Shown here piece by piece: positions 34,094-42,466 of a stretch of 64,000 bases of DNA. Both the position numbers and the translations under genes were made by a program. Origin of the DNA: Mariniradius saccharolyticus AK6. Lineage in GTDB: Bacteria; Bacteroidota; Bacteroidia; Cytophagales; Cyclobacteriaceae. The notes beneath the pieces are model-generated. The model was not told the DNA's origin and made no database searches. It saw only the letters and a list, made by a program, of their open reading frames with translations. Each line of letters opens with the position of its first letter. Position 1 is the first letter of the stretch. The stretch lies in assembly GCF_000330725.2 (NCBI RefSeq), contig NZ_AMZY02000020.1, positions 62,001 to 126,000 of the forward strand, in the 5' to 3' direction.

Positions 34094-36526
34094 ATGAAAA
34101 TCTCCACTCAAATTTTTCTGATGCTGTTTTCTTTCTTTCTCGGCCTGAGCAATCTGGCGGCAAAGGAATTCAGTCAGATCTCCGGACAACTGCAGGACAA
34201 AAAGGGCCAGTTTGTCCCATTTGCAAACGTCGCCTTGCTCGAAGCAGAAAGTGGCGCAATGATTACGGGAGCCGTTACCGATGAATCAGGAAAATTCCTT
34301 ATCGAATCTGCCAGGGTCGGGAAAGTCCAGTTATCGATTTCTTCCATAGGCTACCAATCCTTGAAGACGGAAGTCTTTGAAATCAAACCCGGAGTTGTGA
34401 AGGAATTTGGTTTGATTGCCATTGAAGAGGAATTGGGAAATCTGGACGAGGTAACGGTAAGATCGACTCGGCCGGATATCATCGTGGAAGCGGATAAGAC
34501 CATCGTCAATGTAGAAGGAACCGTCATGGCTGAGGGCAACTCGGCCCTTGATGTCATTGGAAGGTCTCCGGGAGTGTACGTGGACGAAAACAATAACATC
34601 AACCTCAATGGCCGATCAGGGGTTACTGTGATGATCAATGACCGGCAGACCTATATGAGCGCCAACGACTTGGCCAATTTCCTCCGCTCTATGCCTGCCG
34701 ACAACATCAAGAGCATCGAGATCATCAATAATCCCACCTCAAGATTTGACGCGGAGGGAACGGCAGGCGTGATCAATATTCGATTGAAGAAAAACAACAT
34801 CAACGGCATGTTTGGAAACATACAGGCAGGAGGGATGTACAATGGACTTTTTGGTCCCAATACAGGCATGAGCCTCAATGTGAAAAAAGGCAAATGGACC
34901 AACCAAGCCAGCCTGAATTACAACGAATTCAATTTCGTGAACGACATCAGCATCAATCGGAATTTCCAGTTAGAGGAGGGTGTCTCCAATTTTGACCAAC
35001 ACAGCTCGATCACGATGAAGAATAGAAGCCTATTCTTCAACGGAGGATCCGATTATGAAATCAACGACAAACACAGCGTGGGCGTCAATCTGCAGGCTTC
35101 CCAGTACAATGGCGACAACATCGGTAAGTCACTGACCGAAATCACTAACCCCGGAACCGTCGACCTGTTTTTCCTACGTTCATTCAATGATACCGAGGCA
35201 GCCAACAAGAGAATCTTTGGAAATTTCCACTATGTAGGTCAGTTGGATACACTTGGAACCAAGTTGAGTGCTGACATGGATTTTACCAGAATGAAAAGCA
35301 ATTCCAATTCCCTCCTGACCAACAACAGGTGGATGAACGACAATGAACTCAACGCAGGCCAAGATTACATCCTGACTTTGAATGAGATGGATTACTCGAT
35401 TTTTACCTCAAAAGTGGATTTTGTCAAGCCTCTCGGAAAAGGCCGGGTACTCGAGACCGGTCTGAAAGGAAGTTGGGTAACTTCAGACAATGACCTTGAC
35501 CTCAGCAAAGCGGTGGAGGAAGAGCCCTTTGAGCCAGATCCAAATAGCAATCGGTTCATTTATGAGGAAAATGTACTTGCAGCCTATGCACTTTACAAAA
35601 GCAAATTCTCAGAGAAAGTTAGCTTCCAAGCTGGTTTGCGGACTGAATATTCCGACATCAAAGGCAACTCAGTCACACTTGGACGTGTTGACAAACAGGA
35701 ATACATCGATCTGTTCCCGAGCCTTTATATACAGCAGCAGGTCAGCAAAGACTACCAAATCGTGTATAATGCAAACCGGAGAATCAATCGACCTAATTAT
35801 CGCCTCTTGAATCCTTTCGTCTACTACATCGATCCGTTGACCACGGAAACGGGAAATCCGTACCTGAGACCACAATATTCCAATAATCTGGAAATGAACC
35901 ATGTGTACAAAGGTGCTTACCAGCTGACGCTTGGATATTCACTGACGACGGATGCATTTCAGCAGATATTCACACAAGACGAGGAATCCAGGACTACCAC
36001 GACTTTCACTGCCAACCTTGACAAGGCCCAAAACTGGAACGTCAGGGCGATGATTCCTTTCGAGATCAAAAAATGGTGGAATACCAACAACATGGTGCAA
36101 GTGACCAACTCCAGATGGAAATCAATGATTGGCGATGCACTTCTCGATGTGTCCCAGACCTCATTGACCGTCCGATCTCAGCACACAATCAACTTGCCAA
36201 AGGGATTCCGAGCAGAGCTTATGGGTATGTATGTCGGTCCGGCGCAATATGGACAGGCAAGCATCAAAGGTTTCGGATGGGTGGATGCAGGGATTTCAAA
36301 AGATATCCTCAAGGATAAATTGAGCCTGACAGTAAATGGAACCGACTTGTTCCGTACGCAGATTATCCGCGCCAACGTGCAGTTTGACAACATTGACACT
36401 AAATTTGAACAGTACCGAAGCAACCAAGGTGTCCGATTCACGCTGAGGTATAAGTTTGCCAAGGGCGAGAACTTCCGTGTGTCCAATAGAAGCGGCAGCA
36501 CCGAAGAGCGCAACAGACTGGATTAA
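34094..36526 (+). CDS. TonB-dependent receptor-like outer-membrane protein (OMP_b-brl_3 type)
   Basis: Outer-membrane beta-barrel of the group with PF14905-like barrels. The 810-residue protein has a signal peptide (about 1-23), a carboxypeptidase-regulatory-like beta-sandwich (ISGQLQDKKGQFVPFANVAL, about 28-110), a plug-like domain (about 120-235: ALDVIGRSPGVYVDENNNIN, NGRSGVTVMINDRQTYM, DNIKSIEIINNPTSRFDAEG) and a long barrel. It lacks the SusC signature and has no adjacent SusD, so the ligand is unknown. ATG 34094 begins the signal peptide. Single gene with a bidirectional terminator downstream. Confidence 0.9.
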   Translation: MKISTQIFLMLFSFFLGLSNLAAKEFSQISGQLQDKKGQFVPFANVALLEAESGAMITGAVTDESGKFLIESARVGKVQLSISSIGYQSLKTEVFEIKPGVVKEFGLIAIEEELGNLDEVTVRSTRPDIIVEADKTIVNVEGTVMAEGNSALDVIGRSPGVYVDENNNINLNGRSGVTVMINDRQTYMSANDLANFLRSMPADNIKSIEIINNPTSRFDAEGTAGVINIRLKKNNINGMFGNIQAGGMYNGLFGPNTGMSLNVKKGKWTNQASLNYNEFNFVNDISINRNFQLEEGVSNFDQHSSITMKNRSLFFNGGSDYEINDKHSVGVNLQASQYNGDNIGKSLTEITNPGTVDLFFLRSFNDTEAANKRIFGNFHYVGQLDTLGTKLSADMDFTRMKSNSNSLLTNNRWMNDNELNAGQDYILTLNEMDYSIFTSKVDFVKPLGKGRVLETGLKGSWVTSDNDLDLSKAVEEEPFEPDPNSNRFIYEENVLAAYALYKSKFSEKVSFQAGLRTEYSDIKGNSVTLGRVDKQEYIDLFPSLYIQQQVSKDYQIVYNANRRINRPNYRLLNPFVYYIDPLTTETGNPYLRPQYSNNLEMNHVYKGAYQLTLGYSLTTDAFQQIFTQDEESRTTTTFTANLDKAQNWNVRAMIPFEIKKWWNTNNMVQVTNSRWKSMIGDALLDVSQTSLTVRSQHTINLPKGFRAELMGMYVGPAQYGQASIKGFGWVDAGISKDILKDKLSLTVNGTDLFRTQIIRANVQFDNIDTKFEQYRSNQGVRFTLRYKFAKGENFRVSNRSGSTEERNRLD

Positions 36527-36632
36527 TCTGGAACATTTCCTGCCTTAGGGTGAATCCATTGACATTCACCTGCGGTAATCTCGAGCACGAAGAAAAAATT
36601 GTTTCAATCTGACATTACAGATTTTACCTTGC

Positions 36633-36666
36633 AAAAAACGCCACATGGTTCTTGTGGCGTTTTTTC
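36633..36666. terminator. Bidirectional terminator between convergent genes
   Basis: ACGCCACA (36638-36645) pairs with TGTGGCGT (36653-36660), with A-run before and T-run after, serving both the receptor gene and the minus-strand Wzi gene. Confidence 0.88.
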
Positions 36667-38375
36667 TATTTGAGGATGTAGGTCAATCCAATATTGGCCA
36701 CAAAGTTATTTTTATCCAAGCCTGGCACAAAGTAGATATCGGGGACATTCTCGAGATACCATTTGTAATTGAGCGTCTTTACCAATTGGAAATTGCCGTG
36801 CACCAGCAAGTTTCCAAATCTCCATTCCCCAATCAAAGAGGGAACCAAATCCACATACTTGTTTCGCCAATCCTTGGAAGCCTCATAGCGGAAATTGTAA
36901 AAATCATTGTTGTACACGATACGCTCAAACTGGAAAGCGATCCTGCTGAAATCCCTCACCCAGCCGATCTCTACCCAGTTGACATTGGCGGCAGGCCCAT
37001 ATCCCACACCCATGACTTGTCCGCGGTGGGTATAACCATGACGCACATGGTTGTGGATGTACCAAGTATCGAGATTGCGGATGCTTTGCCGGATGGTCTG
37101 TCCCGTTTGGGTCATCTCGGCACTGACTTGGATAAACTGCCGCTCCTTTTTCAAAGGGAAAAGGTTGGAAAACCCAAGGGTAAATCCGCGATTACGCTCA
37201 GGGGTGATCAGAAAGTCAGCAGCCCGGATCGAATTGCCGCGGGTGCCGTATTCACCATAAAACTCAAAATGTCCCTCGGGGCTTACCCAGCGGAAAAACC
37301 CAGAGCTGAATTGTTGCCGTCTGTCCCGTTCGGGGTTGAATACATTGTACAACCCTTTTTCTCCATTGAAAATCGGCAAGTAATCCTCAAACTTGACCAT
37401 GTCGGCCTTGTACATGTGGTTGACCGAGCCATAGCCGATAGAAAACCCCGGGACCCACTTGGGCTGATAACTGATTATTAGCCCTGACATATACCTGTCT
37501 TCACCTTCGCGCTTCGGGAAAAAGACCGGGTTTTGTTGGAAAATGTAATCGGAATGCGGAGGCAAATAACCCGAATTTTTCAAAGTCCCAGCGACCAGCT
37601 GCCATTCAAATCCCCCAATTTTCGTCTGTATTGGTTTTTGGGTGTTGAGGGTATAATGAAGAAATCCCGGCGCATTGTTGCTCAGCAGCAGCGAACTCCG
37701 TTTACCTGGGCCCCACCATAGGTTTTCCGTGGATACACCAAGCGACAAGCCTTTGTGGTTGATTCTGAAGCTCGACTGCCCAGGCAAGAACCGGTTGTAG
37801 GAACCCTCCCCAAATCGCTCGGGCATGTCGATGCGGTTTAGGTATTCATAGTAATACAGGATAGTGGATTGATGCTCGATCGGGAACCCTTGGTAGTCCT
37901 TGTTTTGCGCAGTCAGGATCTCAGGTTGAAACTGAAAACTAAATTTCCAGAAACTTGTGTGGACTCCCAAACTGAAAATGTTCTGAAAACCCCGATTCGG
38001 AATCATCGCTCCGTCATTGGCGCCAAATGCATAATTGGAAGTGAATTGCAGGCGGTTCGTGATTGGGAGAACCAGAATGGTCAGCGGGTGTTTTTCACCC
38101 CATCGCTGATGAAATTCTGAGGTGTCCACATTGGTAAATGTGCTATCCAAATCGAAACCAACCGTCCGCTGAAACGCCTCTACGGGATAGAGTGGACGGA
38201 TATTGAAGGAAACGTTTTTGTCCAATTTTCCCAACAGCTGCATGCGGCGCATGTATTCTTCCAACACCGGCGTACCCAAAGGAACGGTTTGGGCTTTTAA
38301 AGCAGGGCTTAAAAACCCTAGGGCAGCCAAAATCACCGAGAAGATAATGGTCAAGATATTTTTCCGCGCTTTCAT
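36666..38375 (-). CDS. Capsule assembly Wzi-family outer-membrane protein
   Basis: Predicted outer-membrane barrel related to Wzi, which ties capsular polysaccharide to the surface. The 569-residue protein has a signal peptide (about 1-29), YMRRMQLLGKL near 40, and the family signature LGVSTENLWWGPGKRSSLLL followed by NNAPGF near 211-237. Alternating strands continue to the end (NIGLTYILK). Start overlaps the stop of the upstream lipoprotein gene by 4 bases (ATGA), so the two are one operon. No other capsule genes are in the window; many Bacteroidota Wzi-family members are found apart from capsule loci, so the exact role is open. Confidence 0.87.
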   Translation of the reverse strand: MKARKNILTIIFSVILAALGFLSPALKAQTVPLGTPVLEEYMRRMQLLGKLDKNVSFNIRPLYPVEAFQRTVGFDLDSTFTNVDTSEFHQRWGEKHPLTILVLPITNRLQFTSNYAFGANDGAMIPNRGFQNIFSLGVHTSFWKFSFQFQPEILTAQNKDYQGFPIEHQSTILYYYEYLNRIDMPERFGEGSYNRFLPGQSSFRINHKGLSLGVSTENLWWGPGKRSSLLLSNNAPGFLHYTLNTQKPIQTKIGGFEWQLVAGTLKNSGYLPPHSDYIFQQNPVFFPKREGEDRYMSGLIISYQPKWVPGFSIGYGSVNHMYKADMVKFEDYLPIFNGEKGLYNVFNPERDRRQQFSSGFFRWVSPEGHFEFYGEYGTRGNSIRAADFLITPERNRGFTLGFSNLFPLKKERQFIQVSAEMTQTGQTIRQSIRNLDTWYIHNHVRHGYTHRGQVMGVGYGPAANVNWVEIGWVRDFSRIAFQFERIVYNNDFYNFRYEASKDWRNKYVDLVPSLIGEWRFGNLLVHGNFQLVKTLNYKWYLENVPDIYFVPGLDKNNFVANIGLTYILK

Positions 38376-39046
38376 AACACCGTCAATGTGTGGACCGTGA
38401 TTTTCCCAACTGACCAGCTTTCGTCACATTTTGGATTTGGGCTATTCGTTTGACGCAACTCATCGCCCAAGGTGATCTTGATCGAGTCTGTATCGTGCTC
38501 GATCAGCTTGGAAAAGCTATATATCGTGGTGTAGTTTGGCGTCGCAGAAAAGAGGCAAAGTCCCGGAAGGTTAGTCCGAATCGCCCCTGTTTTTGGATCA
38601 TTTTGTCGAAAGAAAATATCGGGGTATGACTGCCGTAAGCAAAAAGTGGAGACGCAGGGACTATTGGAAAAAGTTGTCCTAAAGACCTCCTGACCGTCCA
38701 AGACCATGTACCAAAAGTCGGGACCCGAAATACCTTCATCGGGATTCCCGTCCCAGCTGTCATGCGTCCAAAGTTCGATCGTGACCTTTACAATATTGTG
38801 ACTAGGCAAATTGGGAACCGTCACCGTTACTTCTTCATTGTGGTAATTTCCCAACAAGGTATCCCGCTGGAATACAAATAGGCGACCATTTTCAAAGTTT
38901 GCTAAATCCAATTTTGAAAAATCATTGGAATAAACCAAGGTCTCGGGGTCGCAGCCACAGGCTGTATCCTGACAACTGCTGAGACTGAACAGTGCGGCAA
39001 AGAGGATGGAACAGAAGAGATTTACTAAAGAGGGTTTAATGGGCAT
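38372..39046 (-). CDS. Lipoprotein with beta-sandwich domain, coupled to Wzi gene
   Basis: A 224-residue protein with a lipoprotein signal (LFAALFSLSSC, Cys25) followed by a Cys-rich CQDTACGCD. The rest shows the pattern LGNYHNEEVTVTVPNLPSHN, TIELWTHDSWDGN, GPDFWYMVLDGQEVFRTTFS and RQSYP, which resembles a widespread extracellular beta-sandwich module with LGxFGNETVxLxLxxLPxH, FDLxxxxSWDG and GPDxWxxxV motifs, found in secreted and surface proteins. Function unknown; binding of a surface glycan or protein is plausible. The ATG at 39046 starts the signal; translation is coupled to the Wzi gene by a 4-base overlap. Confidence 0.75.
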   Translation of the reverse strand: MPIKPSLVNLFCSILFAALFSLSSCQDTACGCDPETLVYSNDFSKLDLANFENGRLFVFQRDTLLGNYHNEEVTVTVPNLPSHNIVKVTIELWTHDSWDGNPDEGISGPDFWYMVLDGQEVFRTTFSNSPCVSTFCLRQSYPDIFFRQNDPKTGAIRTNLPGLCLFSATPNYTTIYSFSKLIEHDTDSIKITLGDELRQTNSPNPKCDESWSVGKITVHTLTVL

Positions 39047-39196
39047 TTCCAAATTCCATGTAAGTTGGGTAATCTTCGCGCGTGCTGGGAGGACTTGCAA
39101 AGAAAGAAAAAAATCTGTTACCGACATATTTTGAATGGACAAAGGGCCCTTCGGCAATTGCTGCACGGAAATAATTGTATTTTTGAAAGCATCAAG

Positions 39197-40279
39197 ATGT
39201 CCGCTTTCATGGATTCCATTTACACCTTAGGCTCAAAAATCGGGACAAAAATTCGCTACCAGGGTAAGGACTTTTCCTTCTTCAGCGGTACTTCCTACTT
39301 GGGTATGGGTGAAGTGAAGGCATTTGAAGAAAAAATCACCGAGGGACTCCGCCGCTACGGTATCAGCCATGGCTTGAGTCGCATCAACAATGTCCGGCTG
39401 GATATCTATGAAAAATTTGAAAGTCATTTTGCATTGGATGCTGGGGCACCAGATGCTATCGTTTGGAGCTCAGGATTTTTGGCAGGAAATACAGCTGTTG
39501 ATTTTTTAAGAACGCGACACCGACACATTTGGATAGCGCCGGGGACCCATCCTGCTGTGCTTCCTTCCGAAGTTTCAATCCAATCCCATTCGTCTCGGGA
39601 AGCTTGGAAAACTTGGTGTGAGGATGAAGCAGCGAAATTGCCCGCTTCGAATATCCTGATCCTTTCCAATTCGGTAGATGTATTGCATCCAACTGTCCAT
39701 CATTTTGATTGGATTAGGGAGCTTCCGTCCAAACATGAATATACTTTGCTGATTGACGACAGTCACGGCTTCGGCGTATTGGGCGAGGGGATTTATGGAT
39801 GTTATCACCTGTGGAAGCATTTGCCAGTCAATTTTCTCGTTTCAGGATCATTGGGAAAGGGCCTTTCAATGCCAGCCGGGATTATTCTTGGACCAAAAGA
39901 AATACTGGGAAAGATTCGGATGACAGCCACTTATCGGGGTGCTTCCCCACCGCCTCCTGCCTATCTTTTTGCCTTTCTGGAGGGATTGGATCTTTTCGAA
40001 AATCAGCGAAAAAAGCTGCATGCAAATATGTCCCTTGCTAATTCCCTCGATACCTTTGGGAAATTGGAACATGATCCGAACTTCCCTGTGTACGGATTAA
40101 AAGATGTCGCTTGGGTGGATCATTTGGAAAAATTCGGTTTCATCGTTTCCTCTTTCCCTTATCCTACGTCTAATGATCCATGTATCAATCGGATCGTTGT
40201 CTCTGCGGCCCACGAAGTAACCGATTTGGAGCGTTTGGATCAGGTATTGACAGAATTGTTCATGATGAACCAAGTATAA
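39197..40279 (+). CDS. PLP-dependent acyltransferase/aminotransferase-fold enzyme (BioF/Kbl-like)
   Basis: Fold type I PLP enzyme of the alpha-oxoamine synthase relatives (8-amino-7-oxononanoate synthase, 2-amino-3-ketobutyrate CoA ligase). The 360-residue protein has LIDDSHGFGVLGE (185-197, Asp and His contacting PLP), and the Schiff-base lysine Lys221 in SGSLGKGLSMPAG. It is shorter than BioF (about 385), lacking part of the N-terminus, and the substrate-binding residues diverge, so reaction is uncertain. Gene starts at ATG 39197; a TATTTTTG box 12 bases upstream would make the leader extremely short. A secreted serine hydrolase gene follows after 12 bases, same strand. Confidence 0.82.
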   Translation: MSAFMDSIYTLGSKIGTKIRYQGKDFSFFSGTSYLGMGEVKAFEEKITEGLRRYGISHGLSRINNVRLDIYEKFESHFALDAGAPDAIVWSSGFLAGNTAVDFLRTRHRHIWIAPGTHPAVLPSEVSIQSHSSREAWKTWCEDEAAKLPASNILILSNSVDVLHPTVHHFDWIRELPSKHEYTLLIDDSHGFGVLGEGIYGCYHLWKHLPVNFLVSGSLGKGLSMPAGIILGPKEILGKIRMTATYRGASPPPPAYLFAFLEGLDLFENQRKKLHANMSLANSLDTFGKLEHDPNFPVYGLKDVAWVDHLEKFGFIVSSFPYPTSNDPCINRIVVSAAHEVTDLERLDQVLTELFMMNQV

Positions 40280-40291
40280 ATACAGATCGAT

Positions 40292-41527
40292 ATGGGGTTA
40301 AAGTCTATTCTCTTTTTCCTTTTTGTTTTGGCAGGGTTTACTGCATCTGCCCAAAAAAAGGATCCACTCTCCAAAATACCCGACACCTATCCAGTTTTGC
40401 AAAAAGTCCTTGCAAATCCGGACGTTTACAAGGCACAAATTCTTTATTCCCAAATCGACCGGGACAAGAACAACAACCCATCCTGGCGGAATTTTGACTA
40501 TCGCCTAGATGATGAAGTCTATTTCTACCCAGCGTCCACGGTGAAATTGCCGGTTGCCATCTTGGCTTTGGAATGGCTAGGCGAGCAGCAGGTTCCGGGA
40601 CTCACAGCCGACACCCCGATGTTGACCGATTCGGTCCGCGCCTCCCAAATACCCGCTTGGACGGATAATACTTCAGCAAGCGGCCTTCCCAGCATCGCTC
40701 ATTACATCAAGAAGATACTCCTTGTCAGTGACAATGACGCCTATAACAGGCTCTACGAATTGCTTGGACAGGACTACATCAACCAAAAAATGCGCGAAAA
40801 GGGCCTCATCCACACTGTTATCAACCATCGCCTGAGCATGCCTATGTCAGAGGCTGAAAACAGACATTTCAATCCGGTTCGTTTTGTGGATGCTACTGGG
40901 AAGACGGTCCTTGCCATCCCTGGCAGGGAAACGACATCCGTCTACGTCAATCGTGGAAACCCAACGATCGGAAAGGCTTACTACAGCGGCGGCAAGTTGG
41001 TCGAGCAGCCGATGGAATTCACTTACAAAAACAAATTTGCCCTGAGCGATCTTCATGGCGTGGTGCAGCGGATTGTGTTTCCCGAGAAATTCAAACCTTC
41101 AGAGCGTTTTCAAGTCTCTGAAGCTGATCGACAGTTCATTTTGAAATACATGTCCATGCTGCCCGGTGAATCCGATTATCCAAAATATACGCTGCCGGAA
41201 TACTACGACAGCTACTCGAAATTTTTCAAGTTCGGCACGGACAAAAGCCCTATTCCAGCCCAATTCCGGATTTTCAACAAAACAGGGAATGCGTATGGTC
41301 ATCTTTTGGATGGAAGCTATTTTGTGGATTTCGAAAATGGCATAGAATTTTTTGTGTCGGCGATCATTTATGCCAATTCCGACGAAACGCTGAACGACGA
41401 CAAATACGAGTACGAGGAGATTGCATTCCCGTTTTTCGCGGAGTTGGGGGAGTACCTCTACCAAATCGAACTTTCCCGAAAAAAGAAAAGACAGGATGAC
41501 CTGTCTTCTTTTAAATTCTCTTATTGA
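40292..41527 (+). CDS. Secreted serine hydrolase, class A beta-lactamase-like
   Basis: Exported penicillin-recognising-fold hydrolase. The 411-residue protein has a signal peptide (about 1-21, ending TASAQ), the active-site S82TVK85 motif in YPASTVKLP, the second motif S146DN148 in LLVSDNDAYN, and the KTG triad K330TG332 in IFNKTGNAYG. All three signature motifs are intact, so it is probably active. It is longer than class A beta-lactamases (about 290), with extra sequence between SDN and KTG, and Glu166 of the omega loop is not evident, so peptide or ester hydrolysis is as likely as beta-lactam hydrolysis. A terminator hairpin lies inside its last codons. Confidence 0.87.
   Translation: MGLKSILFFLFVLAGFTASAQKKDPLSKIPDTYPVLQKVLANPDVYKAQILYSQIDRDKNNNPSWRNFDYRLDDEVYFYPASTVKLPVAILALEWLGEQQVPGLTADTPMLTDSVRASQIPAWTDNTSASGLPSIAHYIKKILLVSDNDAYNRLYELLGQDYINQKMREKGLIHTVINHRLSMPMSEAENRHFNPVRFVDATGKTVLAIPGRETTSVYVNRGNPTIGKAYYSGGKLVEQPMEFTYKNKFALSDLHGVVQRIVFPEKFKPSERFQVSEADRQFILKYMSMLPGESDYPKYTLPEYYDSYSKFFKFGTDKSPIPAQFRIFNKTGNAYGHLLDGSYFVDFENGIEFFVSAIIYANSDETLNDDKYEYEEIAFPFFAELGEYLYQIELSRKKKRQDDLSSFKFSY
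41486..41512 (+). terminator. Terminator hairpin overlapping the end of a coding region
   Basis: AAGACAGG (41488-41495) pairs with CCTGTCTT (41500-41507) with a 4-base loop, then CTTTT. It lies within the last 15 codons of the serine hydrolase gene. Confidence 0.6.
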
Positions 41528-41559
41528 ATTGTGGGGATAGCCTATGTCAATAGACCTTT

Positions 41560-42303
41560 TCAGACATTCTCGGCGATAAACCTGTCCAAGTCTTTGAGTG
41601 AAATCAGTCCTTCATAATATGCCCTGCCAAAAACCACGGCAGTCACGCCAATATCTTTGAGGCGTTTGAAATCATCGATATTGCGTACGCCTCCACTCGC
41701 TGCCAAGTGGATTTTGGGGAATTTTTCGACGATCTTTTTATAAAGATCAAAATTTGGTCCTTCCATCACCCCATCACGCGTCACATCGGAGACTTTGAGG
41801 TATTTCAGCCCACGTTCGTAGAAATATTCGATATGATCCATCACATCGATCTCGGTCTTTTTCAGCCATCCGCGGGTTTTGATTTTCATATCCTGTGGAT
41901 TGGTGTCGGCGGCAAGAATGATTTTTTCGCGGCCATGGGATACAAGCCATTGCGAAAAGCGCTCGGGGTAAGTAGCTGCTACAGAAGCAGCGGTGATTGT
42001 TTTGGCTCCAAATTCAAAACATTTGATGACATCCCCGTCCGTCGAAATCCCCCCAGTAAAATCCACGATCAAGTCGGTATAGCCCGCAATTGCTTCCAAT
42101 ACGTGGTAATTCTTCGGTTCACCCCTTCTCGCACCATCCAGATCAACCAAGTGGAGCCATTTGATCCCATGATCCTCAAAAGCCTGGGCAATACCGAGTG
42201 GATTGGTAGAAATCACTTCTTCTGTCGAGAAATCCCCTCTTTTGAGACGGACACACTTCCCGTTGATCAGCCAAATGGACGGAATGATATCGAAATCTGA
42301 CAT
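41560..42303 (-). CDS. HisA-like TIM-barrel protein with altered catalytic site
   Basis: Closest to the histidine-pathway isomerase HisA (ProFAR isomerase). The 247-residue barrel keeps HisA signatures LINGKCVRLKRGD (12-24), WLHLVDLDGARRG (49-61), AASVAATYPERFSQW, GPNFDLY (182-188) and AASGGVRNIDDF (201-212). But the catalytic general-acid/base Asp near the N-terminus (IPAIDL in HisA) is Trp11 here (IPSIWL), and the TDI..DG strand is SDVTRDG; the second catalytic Asp region keeps Asp133 (ILAADTN). No other his gene is nearby. It may be a HisA relative with another substrate or no isomerase activity. ATG 42303 is chosen; the longer frame adds unrelated residues. Confidence 0.85.
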   Translation of the reverse strand: MSDFDIIPSIWLINGKCVRLKRGDFSTEEVISTNPLGIAQAFEDHGIKWLHLVDLDGARRGEPKNYHVLEAIAGYTDLIVDFTGGISTDGDVIKCFEFGAKTITAASVAATYPERFSQWLVSHGREKIILAADTNPQDMKIKTRGWLKKTEIDVMDHIEYFYERGLKYLKVSDVTRDGVMEGPNFDLYKKIVEKFPKIHLAASGGVRNIDDFKRLKDIGVTAVVFGRAYYEGLISLKDLDRFIAENV

Positions 42304-42371
42304 AGCTTTGAATAGGTTGAGGTGGAAACTGGAACGCCGAACGGTATTGGAAATACTACTTTCGGGAGTTT

Positions 42372-42403
42372 TAAAGATAGCATAACTTAGAGCTATTTGA
42401 CAA
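42372..42403 (-). promoter_or_regulatory. Promoter of the HisA-like gene
   Basis: On the minus strand TTG, a 21-base gap, then TATCTTTA, one base off the TAnnTTTG consensus. The start codon is about 69 bases downstream. Confidence 0.45.
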
Positions 42404-42466
42404 ACCCCGCCCAAAAGTTTATGCGATTTCTGGCAAATTTGCAGCAGATTTTGGAAAAACCGGATA

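Noticed and set aside
34094-36526. SusC-type assignment for this receptor
   Set aside because: It lacks the SusC plug hallmark (LKDA.A.AIYGS..ANGVI) and an adjacent SusD; its plug and barrel fit the OMP_b-brl_3 group instead.
40292-41527. True antibiotic-resistance beta-lactamase
   Set aside because: SxxK, SDN and KTG are present, but length and the missing omega-loop Glu make a resistance role unsupported.
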